From an uncultured Lachnospiraceae bacterium (GTDB lineage Bacteria > Bacillota > Clostridia > Lachnospirales > Lachnospiraceae): DNA of 64,000 nt. A program made the position numbers and the translations under genes. Of this stretch, positions 26,480-36,484 are shown in pieces (the first letter of the stretch is position 1; each line of letters starts with the position of its first letter). Below the pieces are notes generated by a model. It did not search any database, was not told where the DNA came from, and saw nothing but the letters and a program-made list of their open reading frames with translations. Where the stretch lies: assembly GCA_947089905.1 (NCBI GenBank), contig CAMUMG010000005.1:62001-126000 (forward strand). The letters run 5' to 3'.

Positions 26480-27292
26480 TCACTCCGCATTTAATAAGTC
26501 AGCATTATTTTTGACGAATTTTTCCCAATATTGAAATGTATTTTTATAATTTTCGAAATCTTTAGGCGTTCCCCAACTGATATAATGTTCCACATCAAAA
26601 ATATACGCATTGTAACCAAGATCAATTATATGCTTTATTACCTGATCTACATAAAATTCATTACGAATTCTATCGTTCTCTCTTATCATTTTTTCTGCTG
26701 CTTCTACAAAAATGTTACCAGTTTTAAACCAAAACGTTGCTACTACTGCATGATCCTGCAATGGATTATTCGAAATAGGTGTTTTAATAGATGTTCCTAT
26801 AATTTTTCTGTCTTTGTTTATTCTCATCCATCCATAAGCCTCTGGCTTTTCTGAAACTACAGAATTTCCTGTAAAAGTAAAGACAATCGCATCACTTTTT
26901 GTTTTTAGATGTTTAAATTCTTCCTCTTTTATAACCATCCCATTATCACAACCTGCTATTAATAATTCCTGTTGATTGTTAATAATGTCTTTAGCAAGTA
27001 AGCAAGTAGAAGCTTGTCCCTCAGTCAAATAATCAATTGTAATAAAATTTGCCTTTGGATAATACTTTTTAATAAGTGTTTCAACTCCATCTTCTTTATG
27101 AAACTTTCGATCTATATATGTTATATTTTTCCCTTCCTCTTCTACCCAAGGTAAATCCATTGTAGCACATACGACCATCGGAAATTCTTTTCCACTTTTC
27201 CGATCTATTGTCATAATGGTTGGTTTATGAGTTTTGTAACCAGCATCTACAAATCTCTGTCCAGCTCCTGCCATTGGTATTAATATATTCAT
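26480..27292 (-). CDS. sugar-phosphate nucleotidyltransferase-like protein (first of pair)
   Basis: 270 residues with the GT-A-like nucleotidyltransferase fold. MNILIPMAGAGQRF is a variant of the GxGxR nucleotide loop, GCDNGM gives the metal-binding Asp, and YISWGTPKDFENY closes the family pattern. It probably makes an NDP-activated unit; the base and sugar are unknown. It overlaps its paralogue upstream by 4 bases. Confidence 0.85.
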   Translation of the reverse strand: MNILIPMAGAGQRFVDAGYKTHKPTIMTIDRKSGKEFPMVVCATMDLPWVEEEGKNITYIDRKFHKEDGVETLIKKYYPKANFITIDYLTEGQASTCLLAKDIINNQQELLIAGCDNGMVIKEEEFKHLKTKSDAIVFTFTGNSVVSEKPEAYGWMRINKDRKIIGTSIKTPISNNPLQDHAVVATFWFKTGNIFVEAAEKMIRENDRIRNEFYVDQVIKHIIDLGYNAYIFDVEHYISWGTPKDFENYKNTFQYWEKFVKNNADLLNAE

Positions 27293-28068
27293 TTTTTATA
27301 TCTCCTTATTGTTTCTGTCCAAAATAAATACTCTTCTAAGTCCTCAGGTGTTCCCCATTGACAAAATTGTTCTACATTAGTAGGAACCCATACTTTTAAA
27401 CCATCTTGTACCATATAATTATAGGGAAGACTAGCATAGTACTCTCCATTTATGGTTTCATCATTTTCAATTAACCTATTACAATACTTTTTTAATAAGT
27501 TTCCTGACTTAAAATAGTAAACTCCCGGTGAATGTTTAGCCTGTGTCTTATCTATACTAAATGAATATTTTTCACGTATTTCAATTAAATTATCATCCCT
27601 ATCTGTTAAGCAGGAGGCATAAAGATTTTTTATTGGTATTAAATGGGGATGAAATCCAGTATAACATGGAATTGCTCCATCACAGTCTTGTTTCTTAACT
27701 TCTTCTAAAAACTTTTCATAATCCCAATTCATAAAAAAGTCACAATAATTAATAATACATGGCTCCTCATCATTAATAAATTTTGATGCTCTTAAAACAT
27801 CATATACTGGTCCTTTTTTTACCCAATCTTCAATTTCAAAGATCTTTCCTGTAGGGACAAGTTCTAATAAAGTATCACGCATATTTTTATTATCTTCTAA
27901 ATGCTTTTTTCTACAGACAAACATTACATTTTTTTCCGAAGCATACATTCCCTTTATAATCCATTCAATAATAGGTTTTCCCTGTACTAAAATAAATGGT
28001 TTTAGTTGTTTATATCCCATTGCTACAAAACGAGATCCATAACCTGTCATTGGTATAATTAACTGCAT
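27289..28068 (-). CDS. sugar-phosphate nucleotidyltransferase-like protein (second of pair)
   Basis: About 259 residues from the ATG at 28068, which has GAGGAG 6 bases upstream; an upstream in-frame start at 28086 lies across that site. MQLIIPMTGYGSRF, NYCDFFMNWD and QFCQWGTPEDLEEY mirror the neighbouring gene, so the two are paralogues. Two adjacent copies may make two different activated precursors or form a heteromer. Confidence 0.85.
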   Translation of the reverse strand: MQLIIPMTGYGSRFVAMGYKQLKPFILVQGKPIIEWIIKGMYASEKNVMFVCRKKHLEDNKNMRDTLLELVPTGKIFEIEDWVKKGPVYDVLRASKFINDEEPCIINYCDFFMNWDYEKFLEEVKKQDCDGAIPCYTGFHPHLIPIKNLYASCLTDRDDNLIEIREKYSFSIDKTQAKHSPGVYYFKSGNLLKKYCNRLIENDETINGEYYASLPYNYMVQDGLKVWVPTNVEQFCQWGTPEDLEEYLFWTETIRRYKK

Positions 28069-28089
28069 AATTTTCTCCTCTATCACTAA

Positions 28090-29745
28090 TTATTTATTTT
28101 TCTTTGTATTTTTTCCTATAATAAATATACTAATTATCAAAAAGTAAATAGTATAGTATAAAGGTAAATAATACATAAAATATCCTGCATATGCTCCCAA
28201 TATTACTATACCTAAATGGATAATAAAAGAAATAGCAATTAATACTAACATTTTATTGTGTTGTTGTATTGCATATAATAACATCACTATTAATAAGATT
28301 AGAGGAATATAAAGATTGTAAGTAATCTTTTTAACCAAAGTAATGCCTTTCATAAATAGTGAAGTTTTTTCTAGAGAGGGTAGATAAGAACCACCGCCTG
28401 AAATTATGCTATTATATAAGGACTTCATAAATGGATATGGTGTATCTGCAATTATAGACTGAAGTTTACTTGTATTATAATTTTCACTTATGGTTTTCAT
28501 TGATATATTATCTGCAAATGGTCTTTTATTTATAGCACAATAGTGAAATGCCTTCAATTTTGCTTTCATAAATATAATTGGATTGTTCAAAAAAAGTTTT
28601 ATACAACTACGATTAAATTCACTATATTGTTCCTTTGATGCTGCTTCTTTATAAGCATAATATTCTGTTTCAGAAAGTCCTGTATAAGCCTCTTTATAAC
28701 AATGTATTCCATAATCTTTTATTACTCTTTTAACCATATCTATATCTAAAACTTGATCTATTTTTTTTAATAAATCGTTATTTTTTTCTTCATCTAAATT
28801 TTCATAAAACATAGTGGTGATTGTATACGCTAAAATATTTTCCTTTTGTATTTTCCCATAATCTATATAGGTACTTTTCTCACCTATCTTTTGTGGAGTA
28901 TTAATTAAAATTAAAACTAGTATAATACTAAAAATATAACAAAATATTTTTTTGATTATAAGTTTATGATAGTAAGTTATACAGAGAAAAAGTGGGACAA
29001 AAATTATTAAATAAATACTTTCACTTCTCCATGAAATTAATATTGCTGCAAACAATATACGTAAAAAAATTTTATAAATATTGTTTTTTGCTTCAGAAAT
29101 ATAGTCTAAATAAAGTAATGCGTAAAAAAATAAATACATCATTGCATACATTGGTACTCTATTGGGATACAATGAATAAAATAGGGTTGGAAGAAGAATG
29201 AATAGTATTATAATATATTTTGCCCTTTTTCCAAATATCATATTTAATCGTATTTGTAACCAACCATAAAATAGAGCCCATACGATAGCTAATAAAATTG
29301 TAGGGGCTGTTATAATTGGTATAAACATAAAAGATATAATATGAAATAAAGAGGTAAAGTAATGATACTTCCATACTATGTTATATCTTGTAGTATTATT
29401 AAAAATGCTAATCATATCTCCCCATGCGATATTAGTAGGCCATATACAAATTATGAAACTAAAAAGTAATAAAAAATATGGCAAAGAAGTTTTAATTATA
29501 TTTCTATATCTATTTCCTTTTTCACTTTTACCTATCATTTCAAAAACTGCTGACCATATATTTAATAAAAGGAACCAAAATATTACTTTACTAAATAAAA
29601 ATATTATAAAATTCTTTTTATTTACATCAGAAAAAATTAATCGATCTGTTAAAAAAGTAAGTAGCCAATGAAAGGTCGCTATTATTACTACTTTTGTTTC
29701 AAATTTTTTTTGTACTTCTAACAAAAATTTGTTTATCTTTTCCAT
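28090..29745 (-). CDS. polytopic membrane protein, GT-C or polymerase-like
   Basis: 551 residues with about twelve hydrophobic helices. An early outside loop CIWPTNIAWGDMISIFNNT contains the Asp typical of GT-C enzymes. A soluble loop of about 130 residues (roughly 300-430) precedes the last helices. It could be a lipid-sugar-dependent glycosyltransferase or a glycan polymerase; sequence alone does not decide. No other Wzy- or Wzx-like gene is seen in the operon. Confidence 0.72.
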   Translation of the reverse strand: MEKINKFLLEVQKKFETKVVIIATFHWLLTFLTDRLIFSDVNKKNFIIFLFSKVIFWFLLLNIWSAVFEMIGKSEKGNRYRNIIKTSLPYFLLLFSFIICIWPTNIAWGDMISIFNNTTRYNIVWKYHYFTSLFHIISFMFIPIITAPTILLAIVWALFYGWLQIRLNMIFGKRAKYIIILFILLPTLFYSLYPNRVPMYAMMYLFFYALLYLDYISEAKNNIYKIFLRILFAAILISWRSESIYLIIFVPLFLCITYYHKLIIKKIFCYIFSIILVLILINTPQKIGEKSTYIDYGKIQKENILAYTITTMFYENLDEEKNNDLLKKIDQVLDIDMVKRVIKDYGIHCYKEAYTGLSETEYYAYKEAASKEQYSEFNRSCIKLFLNNPIIFMKAKLKAFHYCAINKRPFADNISMKTISENYNTSKLQSIIADTPYPFMKSLYNSIISGGGSYLPSLEKTSLFMKGITLVKKITYNLYIPLILLIVMLLYAIQQHNKMLVLIAISFIIHLGIVILGAYAGYFMYYLPLYYTIYFLIISIFIIGKNTKKNK

Positions 29746-29747
29746 GT

Positions 29748-30413
29748 TTAATTTTTTTCTCCTGATTTTTTATACATATTATAGACTGCATCTGCTATAT
29801 CAAAATCCTCCTTTTCATCTATATCTATACTTTCTATCTCTCCAACTTCAACCATATAAGGAGTATTTCCTATTCTTCGATTCATATCTGTAATAATATT
29901 TTTACGATATATATAAAATCCACTTGTTTCGCAATATAAGGGTTCTAAATCTTGTGTACGTGAAATTTTCTGTAAAGAATAATTAAATGGTTTTCCATCC
30001 TTCCAAATAAACTCTTGAAGTTTTTTTACAGTAAATGCAGAATCATATTTTTCGGTTAATACTGCGTTTAATCCTTTTTCAATAGTATTTATTTGTATAA
30101 ATGGTGCAGTTGTATGTGTCATTATATAAATATCTGCTGGTACATCTTTTGCAAAGGCTTGCAATACTTCATTCATTGTTGTTTTATCCTGATCTAGTTC
30201 TTCACTTCTTTTTAAATAAGATATATTCTCAGGAACGAATTCTTTAATTATAGGATTGCTACAATATACATATACCTTATCAATCCCTTTGACTTGAACT
30301 AATGTGTTTAAAATATACCAACATAGTGGTTTTCCATTAGTAAATTTTTTTGTGTTTTTTTGCGGTAATCTACGATTATTTAATTTCATTGGAACAACTG
30401 CTACTACTTTCAT
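29748..30413 (-). CDS. cytidylyltransferase (CMP-sugar-acid synthetase-like)
   Basis: 221 residues from the ATG at 30413. VVAVVPMKLNNRRLPQKNTKKF is the variant nucleotide loop of CMP-NeuAc/CMP-Kdo synthetases, keeping Arg, Pro, Lys and Asn. THTTAPFIQ and the C-terminal IESIDIDEKEDFDIADAVY, with acidic metal ligands, also fit the NeuA group. Known members activate nonulosonic or other 2-keto sugar acids with CTP. The adjacent aldolase fusion gene (4-base gap) is the likely supplier of the acid (inference). Confidence 0.87.
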   Translation of the reverse strand: MKVVAVVPMKLNNRRLPQKNTKKFTNGKPLCWYILNTLVQVKGIDKVYVYCSNPIIKEFVPENISYLKRSEELDQDKTTMNEVLQAFAKDVPADIYIMTHTTAPFIQINTIEKGLNAVLTEKYDSAFTVKKLQEFIWKDGKPFNYSLQKISRTQDLEPLYCETSGFYIYRKNIITDMNRRIGNTPYMVEVGEIESIDIDEKEDFDIADAVYNMYKKSGEKN

Positions 30414-30417
30414 AAAA

Positions 30418-32007
30418 TTAAACTTCTCCTTCTTGTAATATAACTCTCCTTTGTTTTGTAACAAAATAAATTTTAATATCTTTCTCAAATAATCTTAGTC
30501 TTTTACTCATTTCCAAATTCATCGTTTTTAGTAACTCTACATCTGTCACTAAAGCCATATCCCTATCTACATAATCTACACTAACATCACTACTATAACC
30601 ATCTAACCCTGCCAAGTAAACTGATTTTACCTTTATTTGTATTAAAAGTTTTATTAACATCATTGCAGCATTATCTTTAATTACAGAATGATCGCTTAAT
30701 AAATTTGAATAGTCTACTAAATAATCTATAGTTTTTAACTGTTTTTCTATATTTGAAGTAACAATTTCTTTACAATTCCGATCATGTTTTCCATCTATAT
30801 AACGTCTTATATTGCTATAAAAAACAAAATCACTTTTTATTAAATCTGAAATAAAATTTATTGAAATTACTATTAAATTCTTTTCACTTATTATCTTCTG
30901 AATCTTTTTCTGCTCTAAAACAATACTTCCTCCCGGAGCAAGTAATAAAACCTCTTTATCATGTAACTGTTCCTCTAATTGTCTTAATGCCTCAGTATCT
31001 GCAATATGATGTGATTGATATTCTTCATATAGATATTGGATATAGTTTTTATCATAACTTAAACGTTTCTCTTCAGATAACTTAGCTAAAATATGATTTA
31101 TATCTACTATGGTTAATGTATTTTTAGCCTCTAAAAAGGTCGAATAGTTTGGATGGCACTTCCATTGTGCAGACAAATAATGTGGTAGAGAATAACCCCA
31201 GCAATTTAATTGATACTCTTTATTTATCACTTCATCGATTGCCTGTAAAATAGGAAATATTTTATAATCTCCATCTTTATTTTCGTTCATATATTCTAGA
31301 AATAATTCTGTATTTAAGTTTCCAGCCCCTCTTCCCATTCCCATAATACTAGAATCAATAATTAAATTTCTTCTTCCTGCTATTGAAACAATTGCTTGTG
31401 CATTTGAAAATGCTAACTGTAAATTATTATGAGAATGATATCCCAATTCTATATTGGAATTTAGATTATGATTTGTTAAATAAAATAGACGTAATAAATC
31501 GGATTGTCTCATTACCCCAAAGCTATCTACAATATAAAATGCTGTAACACCAATTTCATTTACTTTATCAATTAAATCCATAAATTCTGAATCAGTATAT
31601 GATAGAGAAACCATCGGTTGTATATATACCTTATAACCTTTTTCTTTTAATTGTTTAACATAATTTATTGCGTCATTTCGATCTTTTTTATGAAAAGCAA
31701 GCCTAATTCCAGAAATTTTACTTTCTTCTGCAGATGGTAATTTTTCTATTGTATAATCCCCATAATTAATCATACACACATAATTTTTCTTTGATACTTC
31801 TGATAAAAAAATATCTGTGTCTGATATAAAATTAAATAATGTACTATCTATAGAATTTTTTTTCTTATCTACAAGATAACCACATTCAATAATATCTATA
31901 TTAGCTTCTTCAAGCCTTTTTATTACTTTTTTTATATTTTCTTTTCCAAATCTCCAATCATTAATATAACCACCATCTCTTAACGTACAATCTAACACTT
32001 TTATCAC
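30418..32007 (-). CDS. fusion of HMGL-like/DRE-TIM aldolase and DUF115-like domain
   Basis: 529 residues. The N-terminal half is a DRE-TIM metallolyase-type barrel: DCTLRDGG (6-13) with the catalytic Arg and metal Asp, HSHNN (191-195) as metal His pair, and GMGRGAGN (223-230). It is closest to 4-hydroxy-2-oxovalerate aldolases. After a linker, LLLAPGGSI near residue 355 opens a DUF115-type Rossmann domain, continuing with SDFVFYSNIRRY and VYLAGLDGYSSD. A standalone DUF115 gene occurs at 38115. The aldolase could condense pyruvate with an aldehyde to make a 2-keto acid for the next enzyme, a CMP-sugar synthetase. Substrate unknown. Confidence 0.85.
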   Translation of the reverse strand: MIKVLDCTLRDGGYINDWRFGKENIKKVIKRLEEANIDIIECGYLVDKKKNSIDSTLFNFISDTDIFLSEVSKKNYVCMINYGDYTIEKLPSAEESKISGIRLAFHKKDRNDAINYVKQLKEKGYKVYIQPMVSLSYTDSEFMDLIDKVNEIGVTAFYIVDSFGVMRQSDLLRLFYLTNHNLNSNIELGYHSHNNLQLAFSNAQAIVSIAGRRNLIIDSSIMGMGRGAGNLNTELFLEYMNENKDGDYKIFPILQAIDEVINKEYQLNCWGYSLPHYLSAQWKCHPNYSTFLEAKNTLTIVDINHILAKLSEEKRLSYDKNYIQYLYEEYQSHHIADTEALRQLEEQLHDKEVLLLAPGGSIVLEQKKIQKIISEKNLIVISINFISDLIKSDFVFYSNIRRYIDGKHDRNCKEIVTSNIEKQLKTIDYLVDYSNLLSDHSVIKDNAAMMLIKLLIQIKVKSVYLAGLDGYSSDVSVDYVDRDMALVTDVELLKTMNLEMSKRLRLFEKDIKIYFVTKQRRVILQEGEV

Positions 32008-32028
32008 TACTATATCTACCTCCCCTTT

Positions 32029-34896
32029 TTATTTTCTATTTAGTGCATCCTTTAACGTTTCAAATCTTATTATATCTTCCTGGTTTCTACTCTTTTCTAA
32101 ATTTCTATATATTTTTTCTATTGATTCTTTATAACCACCAATACGTTTATTACTTTTTTGATAGATTTTTTGAGAAAGCCAAAAAATAGCCTCTATTTCT
32201 TCTTTAGTTTTTACATGTTGAAAACCAAAGTAGGGCTCACATATATCTCTTTGTATCTGCGTAATTTTTGTATTTAGTGTCCCATTTTCTGCAGTAAAAT
32301 ACTCAGAAATTTTTTTCTTATTATTTTCAATAATCCAAGCAGCCTTATCACTTAAATGTTCCTTACTTTTCGTCGTAATAACGGCTGTTTCTAAAAACGT
32401 TACAGGTTTGTCCAAATAAATAGAATATCCGAAATGAGATCCAATATCATTTGTTAAAATATAGTCTGATAAAGTTATTAATGTCTTTTGTCTTTGCATA
32501 AAATTATTATCTGAACGAAAACCACAACTGACTATCTTTACTCCCATTTCCTCAAATATTTTTACATAATCTTTATCTACATCTGCCCAATAACAACATA
32601 ATACAACCGTCTTAAAATTTTTCTGCTGTTTTTTTACTAATTGAATAAACTCTTCATTACTATAACTTTTTTCAAGCCATTCATGATTATGTGCATAAAA
32701 AATTAAAAGTGTTTTTCCCCATTTTTCTTTTAAATCTTTCAATTTTTTACTATTATAATATTGTTCTGAATATGCTATAAATGGTCCCACTGTATAAACT
32801 GGTAAGCGATATTGTTTTAAAAGAAACTCTTTTCTATATTCTCCTAATGTTATATATCCCGTATATCGTTGTTTTCCGCCCCCTCCAAATGGAGCAATAT
32901 TTTGAAAATGTGCTCCATGTTCAATAAGAGCGTAATCATTTATTTCATTTTCCTCTTTTATTTCTGCGTAGTTAAGCATATCTCTTTGAATTCCATAATA
33001 TGCTCCCGGATCTTTTGTATAATAAGCACAATTTGTAGCATATTTCTCTTTTTTAAGTTCCTCATTAAATTCAAGTAAAACTCTATAGTTTTCAAGACAA
33101 TCCATAGCAGAATATTTTTCTAATATAAGCTTAGGTATCGCATATTCTTTTTCTAGCCTTTTTCTAGTTTGTATCAAATTTTTATATTCTACCTTTAACT
33201 CCGGAAAAACTTTTCTTTTTATTTGTCTTTGCTTATTGATTATCTTCCGTAAAGGTTTTGTTGCTTTCCATATAGTAGAGTTTTCATATTCAGATATTCT
33301 TCTTTTTAAAAATTGGCTTTGTTTAAATAACTTTTCTTTTTCATTTTTATTAACTAATATTGTATTATTACTTTTACAATAATGTTCTAATAAAGAACAA
33401 GGAACTGCTATCATGCCATCATTATTTATTTTAGAATGGCAAAAATGTAAAGCATTTTTACCTTTATTATTTAATTCGTCCAAATAATAATAAACTGCTT
33501 CAGGTCTTAATAAGGCAATATTATTTTCATATAATTTTGTACAACAATCTAAATGTCCACTAAATTCTTGTTTTATACAATCTGCTAGCAAAAGGGGAAT
33601 CTCTGGAATTTCATTTTCTTGTAAAGTAGTGCTTACTTTTTCTAAAATTTTTTTGAAGATTGTACTTTGCTTTTTCCCGCCAAAAATATCTTCTGAGAAT
33701 ACCTCTTTTCCTGAATATGCAAAAAACGCATCAAAAGGTAGCATAGCATTAAAAGGATTATCTATATCAAATAAATTGCTAATATAAATTCCTCCCTCTT
33801 CAATAATTTTCTGAATTGCAAAATAAATCCCTACTAATTTATAATTTTGTTTTTCATATTCAGGAGAAATAATTGGATCTTGCATATTACAACTTTCTTC
33901 ATCAAGAATTACTATTTCAGCCTCTACATCATAGAAACCCAAATTTTTCAATCTATCTAAATTTTTTTTCTCTTGGTTTTTATTAAACCCATTAATATAA
34001 AATCTTTTTGTAATTATGTCATCAGATAAAGTCCAATATTTTTGTAAATTATTTATTAGCGTGGGATATCTTTCTGGCATTGTAGATGAAAATACAAACT
34101 CTTTTATATCTCTTATTTTAGAAACAAAGGCGTCAGAGTAATACCAACGTACTAAAACACTTCTATCTAATATTTTAAGTAATTGGACTGTAACTTCTTC
34201 TTTAAATTCCTGATTGCAATGCTGTTGAGCAAAGTCTACAGCTTTTATTAAATCTAAAACACGGCTATTAAAGACACTATTTGAAATAGAGTTTTCTCTC
34301 GTATAATAATGATATAGTGGTTTATTTACATATCCTATATTTTTAGCATAAGAAGCAATACAAGGAATATATGCTACATCTTCATGCCACATTATAGGAA
34401 TTTTACCTACGTTTTCAAGTAACTTTTTATGTATTAGTTTTGTACAAAAACATACAATAAAACGTTCAATATATTGTGATTTAGTAAAACTTTCAGGTAA
34501 AATTCCAGTAATTTTTGACATAGTATTTGATTCTATAAAATAACTACTATCTACCATATCATATCTACCTTGTATAGCTTTTTCATATAATTTTTCATAC
34601 ATATCTAATTCTATATAATCATCAGAATCTACAAAGCCAATATAATCAGCACTTGCTTTTGTAATTCCATAATTCCTAGCATCACTTAACCCTCCATTCT
34701 CTTTTATAAATCCTTTTATTTTGTCAGGATATTTCTCTATATAAGCATCAATTATTTGTTGTGAATTATCTGGACTCCCGTCATTTACCACTATAATTTC
34801 AATATCTTGTAAAGTTTGATTTACTAAGGAATCTAAACATTTTTCTAAATATTCTTCTACATTATATACTGGTACAATTATAGATACCTTTGCCAT
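32029..34896 (-). CDS. multidomain glycosyltransferase (GT2 + GT32-like + third transferase-like domain)
   Basis: 955 residues. Domain 1 is GT2: VSIIVPVYNVEEYL, VVNDGSPDNS and the DXD-type FVDSDDY at 89-95. Domain 2, about 270-540, resembles the GT32/capsule sugar-transferase group, with EEGGIYISNLFDID at 366-379 and DIFGG. A linker with IWKATKPLRK leads to domain 3 from about residue 620. Domain 3 includes FYAHNHEWLEKSYS and looks like a GT-B-type or phosphotransferase-like module, which I cannot place exactly. Domains 1-2 are closely paralogous to the whole protein encoded at 34938, so tandem duplication is evident. Probably adds two or three successive residues. Confidence 0.87.
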   Translation of the reverse strand: MAKVSIIVPVYNVEEYLEKCLDSLVNQTLQDIEIIVVNDGSPDNSQQIIDAYIEKYPDKIKGFIKENGGLSDARNYGITKASADYIGFVDSDDYIELDMYEKLYEKAIQGRYDMVDSSYFIESNTMSKITGILPESFTKSQYIERFIVCFCTKLIHKKLLENVGKIPIMWHEDVAYIPCIASYAKNIGYVNKPLYHYYTRENSISNSVFNSRVLDLIKAVDFAQQHCNQEFKEEVTVQLLKILDRSVLVRWYYSDAFVSKIRDIKEFVFSSTMPERYPTLINNLQKYWTLSDDIITKRFYINGFNKNQEKKNLDRLKNLGFYDVEAEIVILDEESCNMQDPIISPEYEKQNYKLVGIYFAIQKIIEEGGIYISNLFDIDNPFNAMLPFDAFFAYSGKEVFSEDIFGGKKQSTIFKKILEKVSTTLQENEIPEIPLLLADCIKQEFSGHLDCCTKLYENNIALLRPEAVYYYLDELNNKGKNALHFCHSKINNDGMIAVPCSLLEHYCKSNNTILVNKNEKEKLFKQSQFLKRRISEYENSTIWKATKPLRKIINKQRQIKRKVFPELKVEYKNLIQTRKRLEKEYAIPKLILEKYSAMDCLENYRVLLEFNEELKKEKYATNCAYYTKDPGAYYGIQRDMLNYAEIKEENEINDYALIEHGAHFQNIAPFGGGGKQRYTGYITLGEYRKEFLLKQYRLPVYTVGPFIAYSEQYYNSKKLKDLKEKWGKTLLIFYAHNHEWLEKSYSNEEFIQLVKKQQKNFKTVVLCCYWADVDKDYVKIFEEMGVKIVSCGFRSDNNFMQRQKTLITLSDYILTNDIGSHFGYSIYLDKPVTFLETAVITTKSKEHLSDKAAWIIENNKKKISEYFTAENGTLNTKITQIQRDICEPYFGFQHVKTKEEIEAIFWLSQKIYQKSNKRIGGYKESIEKIYRNLEKSRNQEDIIRFETLKDALNRK

Positions 34897-34937
34897 CTTA
34901 CCCTCCTACAAATATCACATAATAAAATCTTCTTTTA

Positions 34938-36482
34938 TTATTTATTTATACTATTTTCACAATAATATTTCAGCAAAGAGTATGGAATAGTTACCATCTC
35001 TTTTTCATTATTATTTATTTCAGTATGACAAAAATGTAATGAATTTTTCCCTACTGACTCTTCTTTATTAATATAACAATAAACTGCTTCTGGTCTTAAT
35101 AAGGCAATATCGCTTTCATATAACATTGTATAACCATTTAAAGTAATATTATATTTCTCTCTTACACTATCTGAAAATAATTCTGAAATATTCAAAATTA
35201 TATTATTTTTTAATATATATTGTATTTTTTCTAAAATACTTCTAAAAATAGAACTATTCTTTTTTCCACCAAAAATGTCTTGGGAAAGTAGATGATTGCC
35301 TGAATAGGCAAAGAATGCTTCAAAAGGTAAAAGCACATTAAAGGGGTTGTCTATATACATAGAATTGGTGATATAAATTCCACCTTGTTCTATAATTCTT
35401 TGAATTGCAAAATAAATTGCTACTAATTCATAACTTCCTTTCTTATAATACTCTCTAATAATTGGATCATTAATATCACAATTATTTTTATTTAAAACTA
35501 TAACTTCAGCTCCATCATAGAATCCTATTTTTTTAATTCTTTCTATTTTTTCAGTATAATCTTGACTTAAAAAACCATTTATATAAAAAACTTTTTTAAT
35601 AAATCCTTCTGGTAAACGCCAATATTTTTGAAGACCATTTATTAACATAGGGTATCTTTCTGGCATTGATGAAGAAAATACCAATTCTTTCATTTCTCTT
35701 ATTTTCTTAACAAAAATATCTGCATAACGCCATCTGGCAAGTACATTTCTATCTAATATTTTTAAAACTTGTACTATAACTTCTTCTTTATATATATTGT
35801 CACAATATTCTAAGGCATAATTAATTGCTAATATTAATTCTTTAATTTTATTATTTAAATTTATTTTTGAAATAGAATCTTTTCTAATACAATAATGATA
35901 TAATGGTATATCTACATATCCTATTTTTTTTGCATAAGAAACTAAAGGTAAAATATAGGCTATATCTTCTGCCCATATTTTAGTTGGAATTTTTCCTACC
36001 TGATTAATTAAGGATTTACTTATTAACAACTTCCAAAAACATGCTGTAAAACGCTCAATATACTGAGATTTATTTAAAGGTAAAGGTAATTTCCCTTTTA
36101 CTTCTTTCACTTTTTCTTCTATAAAATAACTACTATCTACTATGCCATATTTTCCCAAAATCGCTTTTTTATATAAAATCTCAAACATAGTGTATTCTAC
36201 ATAATCATCGCAATCTACAAATGCAACATATTCCCCCTGTGCTTTTGTAATACCATAATTTCTAGCATCTGCAGGACCACCATTATCTTTAAAAAAAGCC
36301 TTTACTTTTTCAGAATATTCTTTACTATATTGATCTATTATCCTTGCTGAATCATCTATACTTCCATCATCTATAATCAAAATCTCAATTTCTTTTAATG
36401 TTTGATTTACTAAAGAATTTAAACATCTTTTTAGATAAAGTTCTCCATTATAAACTGGTACAATTATAGATACTTTTACCAT
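34938..36482 (-). CDS. bifunctional glycosyltransferase (GT2 + GT32-like), paralogue
   Basis: 514 residues. GT2 domain with VSIIVPVYNGELYL, IIDDGSIDDS and FVDCDDY. The GT32-like second domain has EQGGIYITNSMYID and DIFGGKK. It matches the first 540 residues of the adjacent 955-residue protein block for block, including MPERYPMLINGLQKYW and ALLRPEAVY. It ends where that protein goes on to its third domain. Likely a tandem duplicate that lost or never had domain 3. Confidence 0.88.
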   Translation of the reverse strand: MVKVSIIVPVYNGELYLKRCLNSLVNQTLKEIEILIIDDGSIDDSARIIDQYSKEYSEKVKAFFKDNGGPADARNYGITKAQGEYVAFVDCDDYVEYTMFEILYKKAILGKYGIVDSSYFIEEKVKEVKGKLPLPLNKSQYIERFTACFWKLLISKSLINQVGKIPTKIWAEDIAYILPLVSYAKKIGYVDIPLYHYCIRKDSISKINLNNKIKELILAINYALEYCDNIYKEEVIVQVLKILDRNVLARWRYADIFVKKIREMKELVFSSSMPERYPMLINGLQKYWRLPEGFIKKVFYINGFLSQDYTEKIERIKKIGFYDGAEVIVLNKNNCDINDPIIREYYKKGSYELVAIYFAIQRIIEQGGIYITNSMYIDNPFNVLLPFEAFFAYSGNHLLSQDIFGGKKNSSIFRSILEKIQYILKNNIILNISELFSDSVREKYNITLNGYTMLYESDIALLRPEAVYCYINKEESVGKNSLHFCHTEINNNEKEMVTIPYSLLKYYCENSINK

Positions 36483-36484
36483 TT

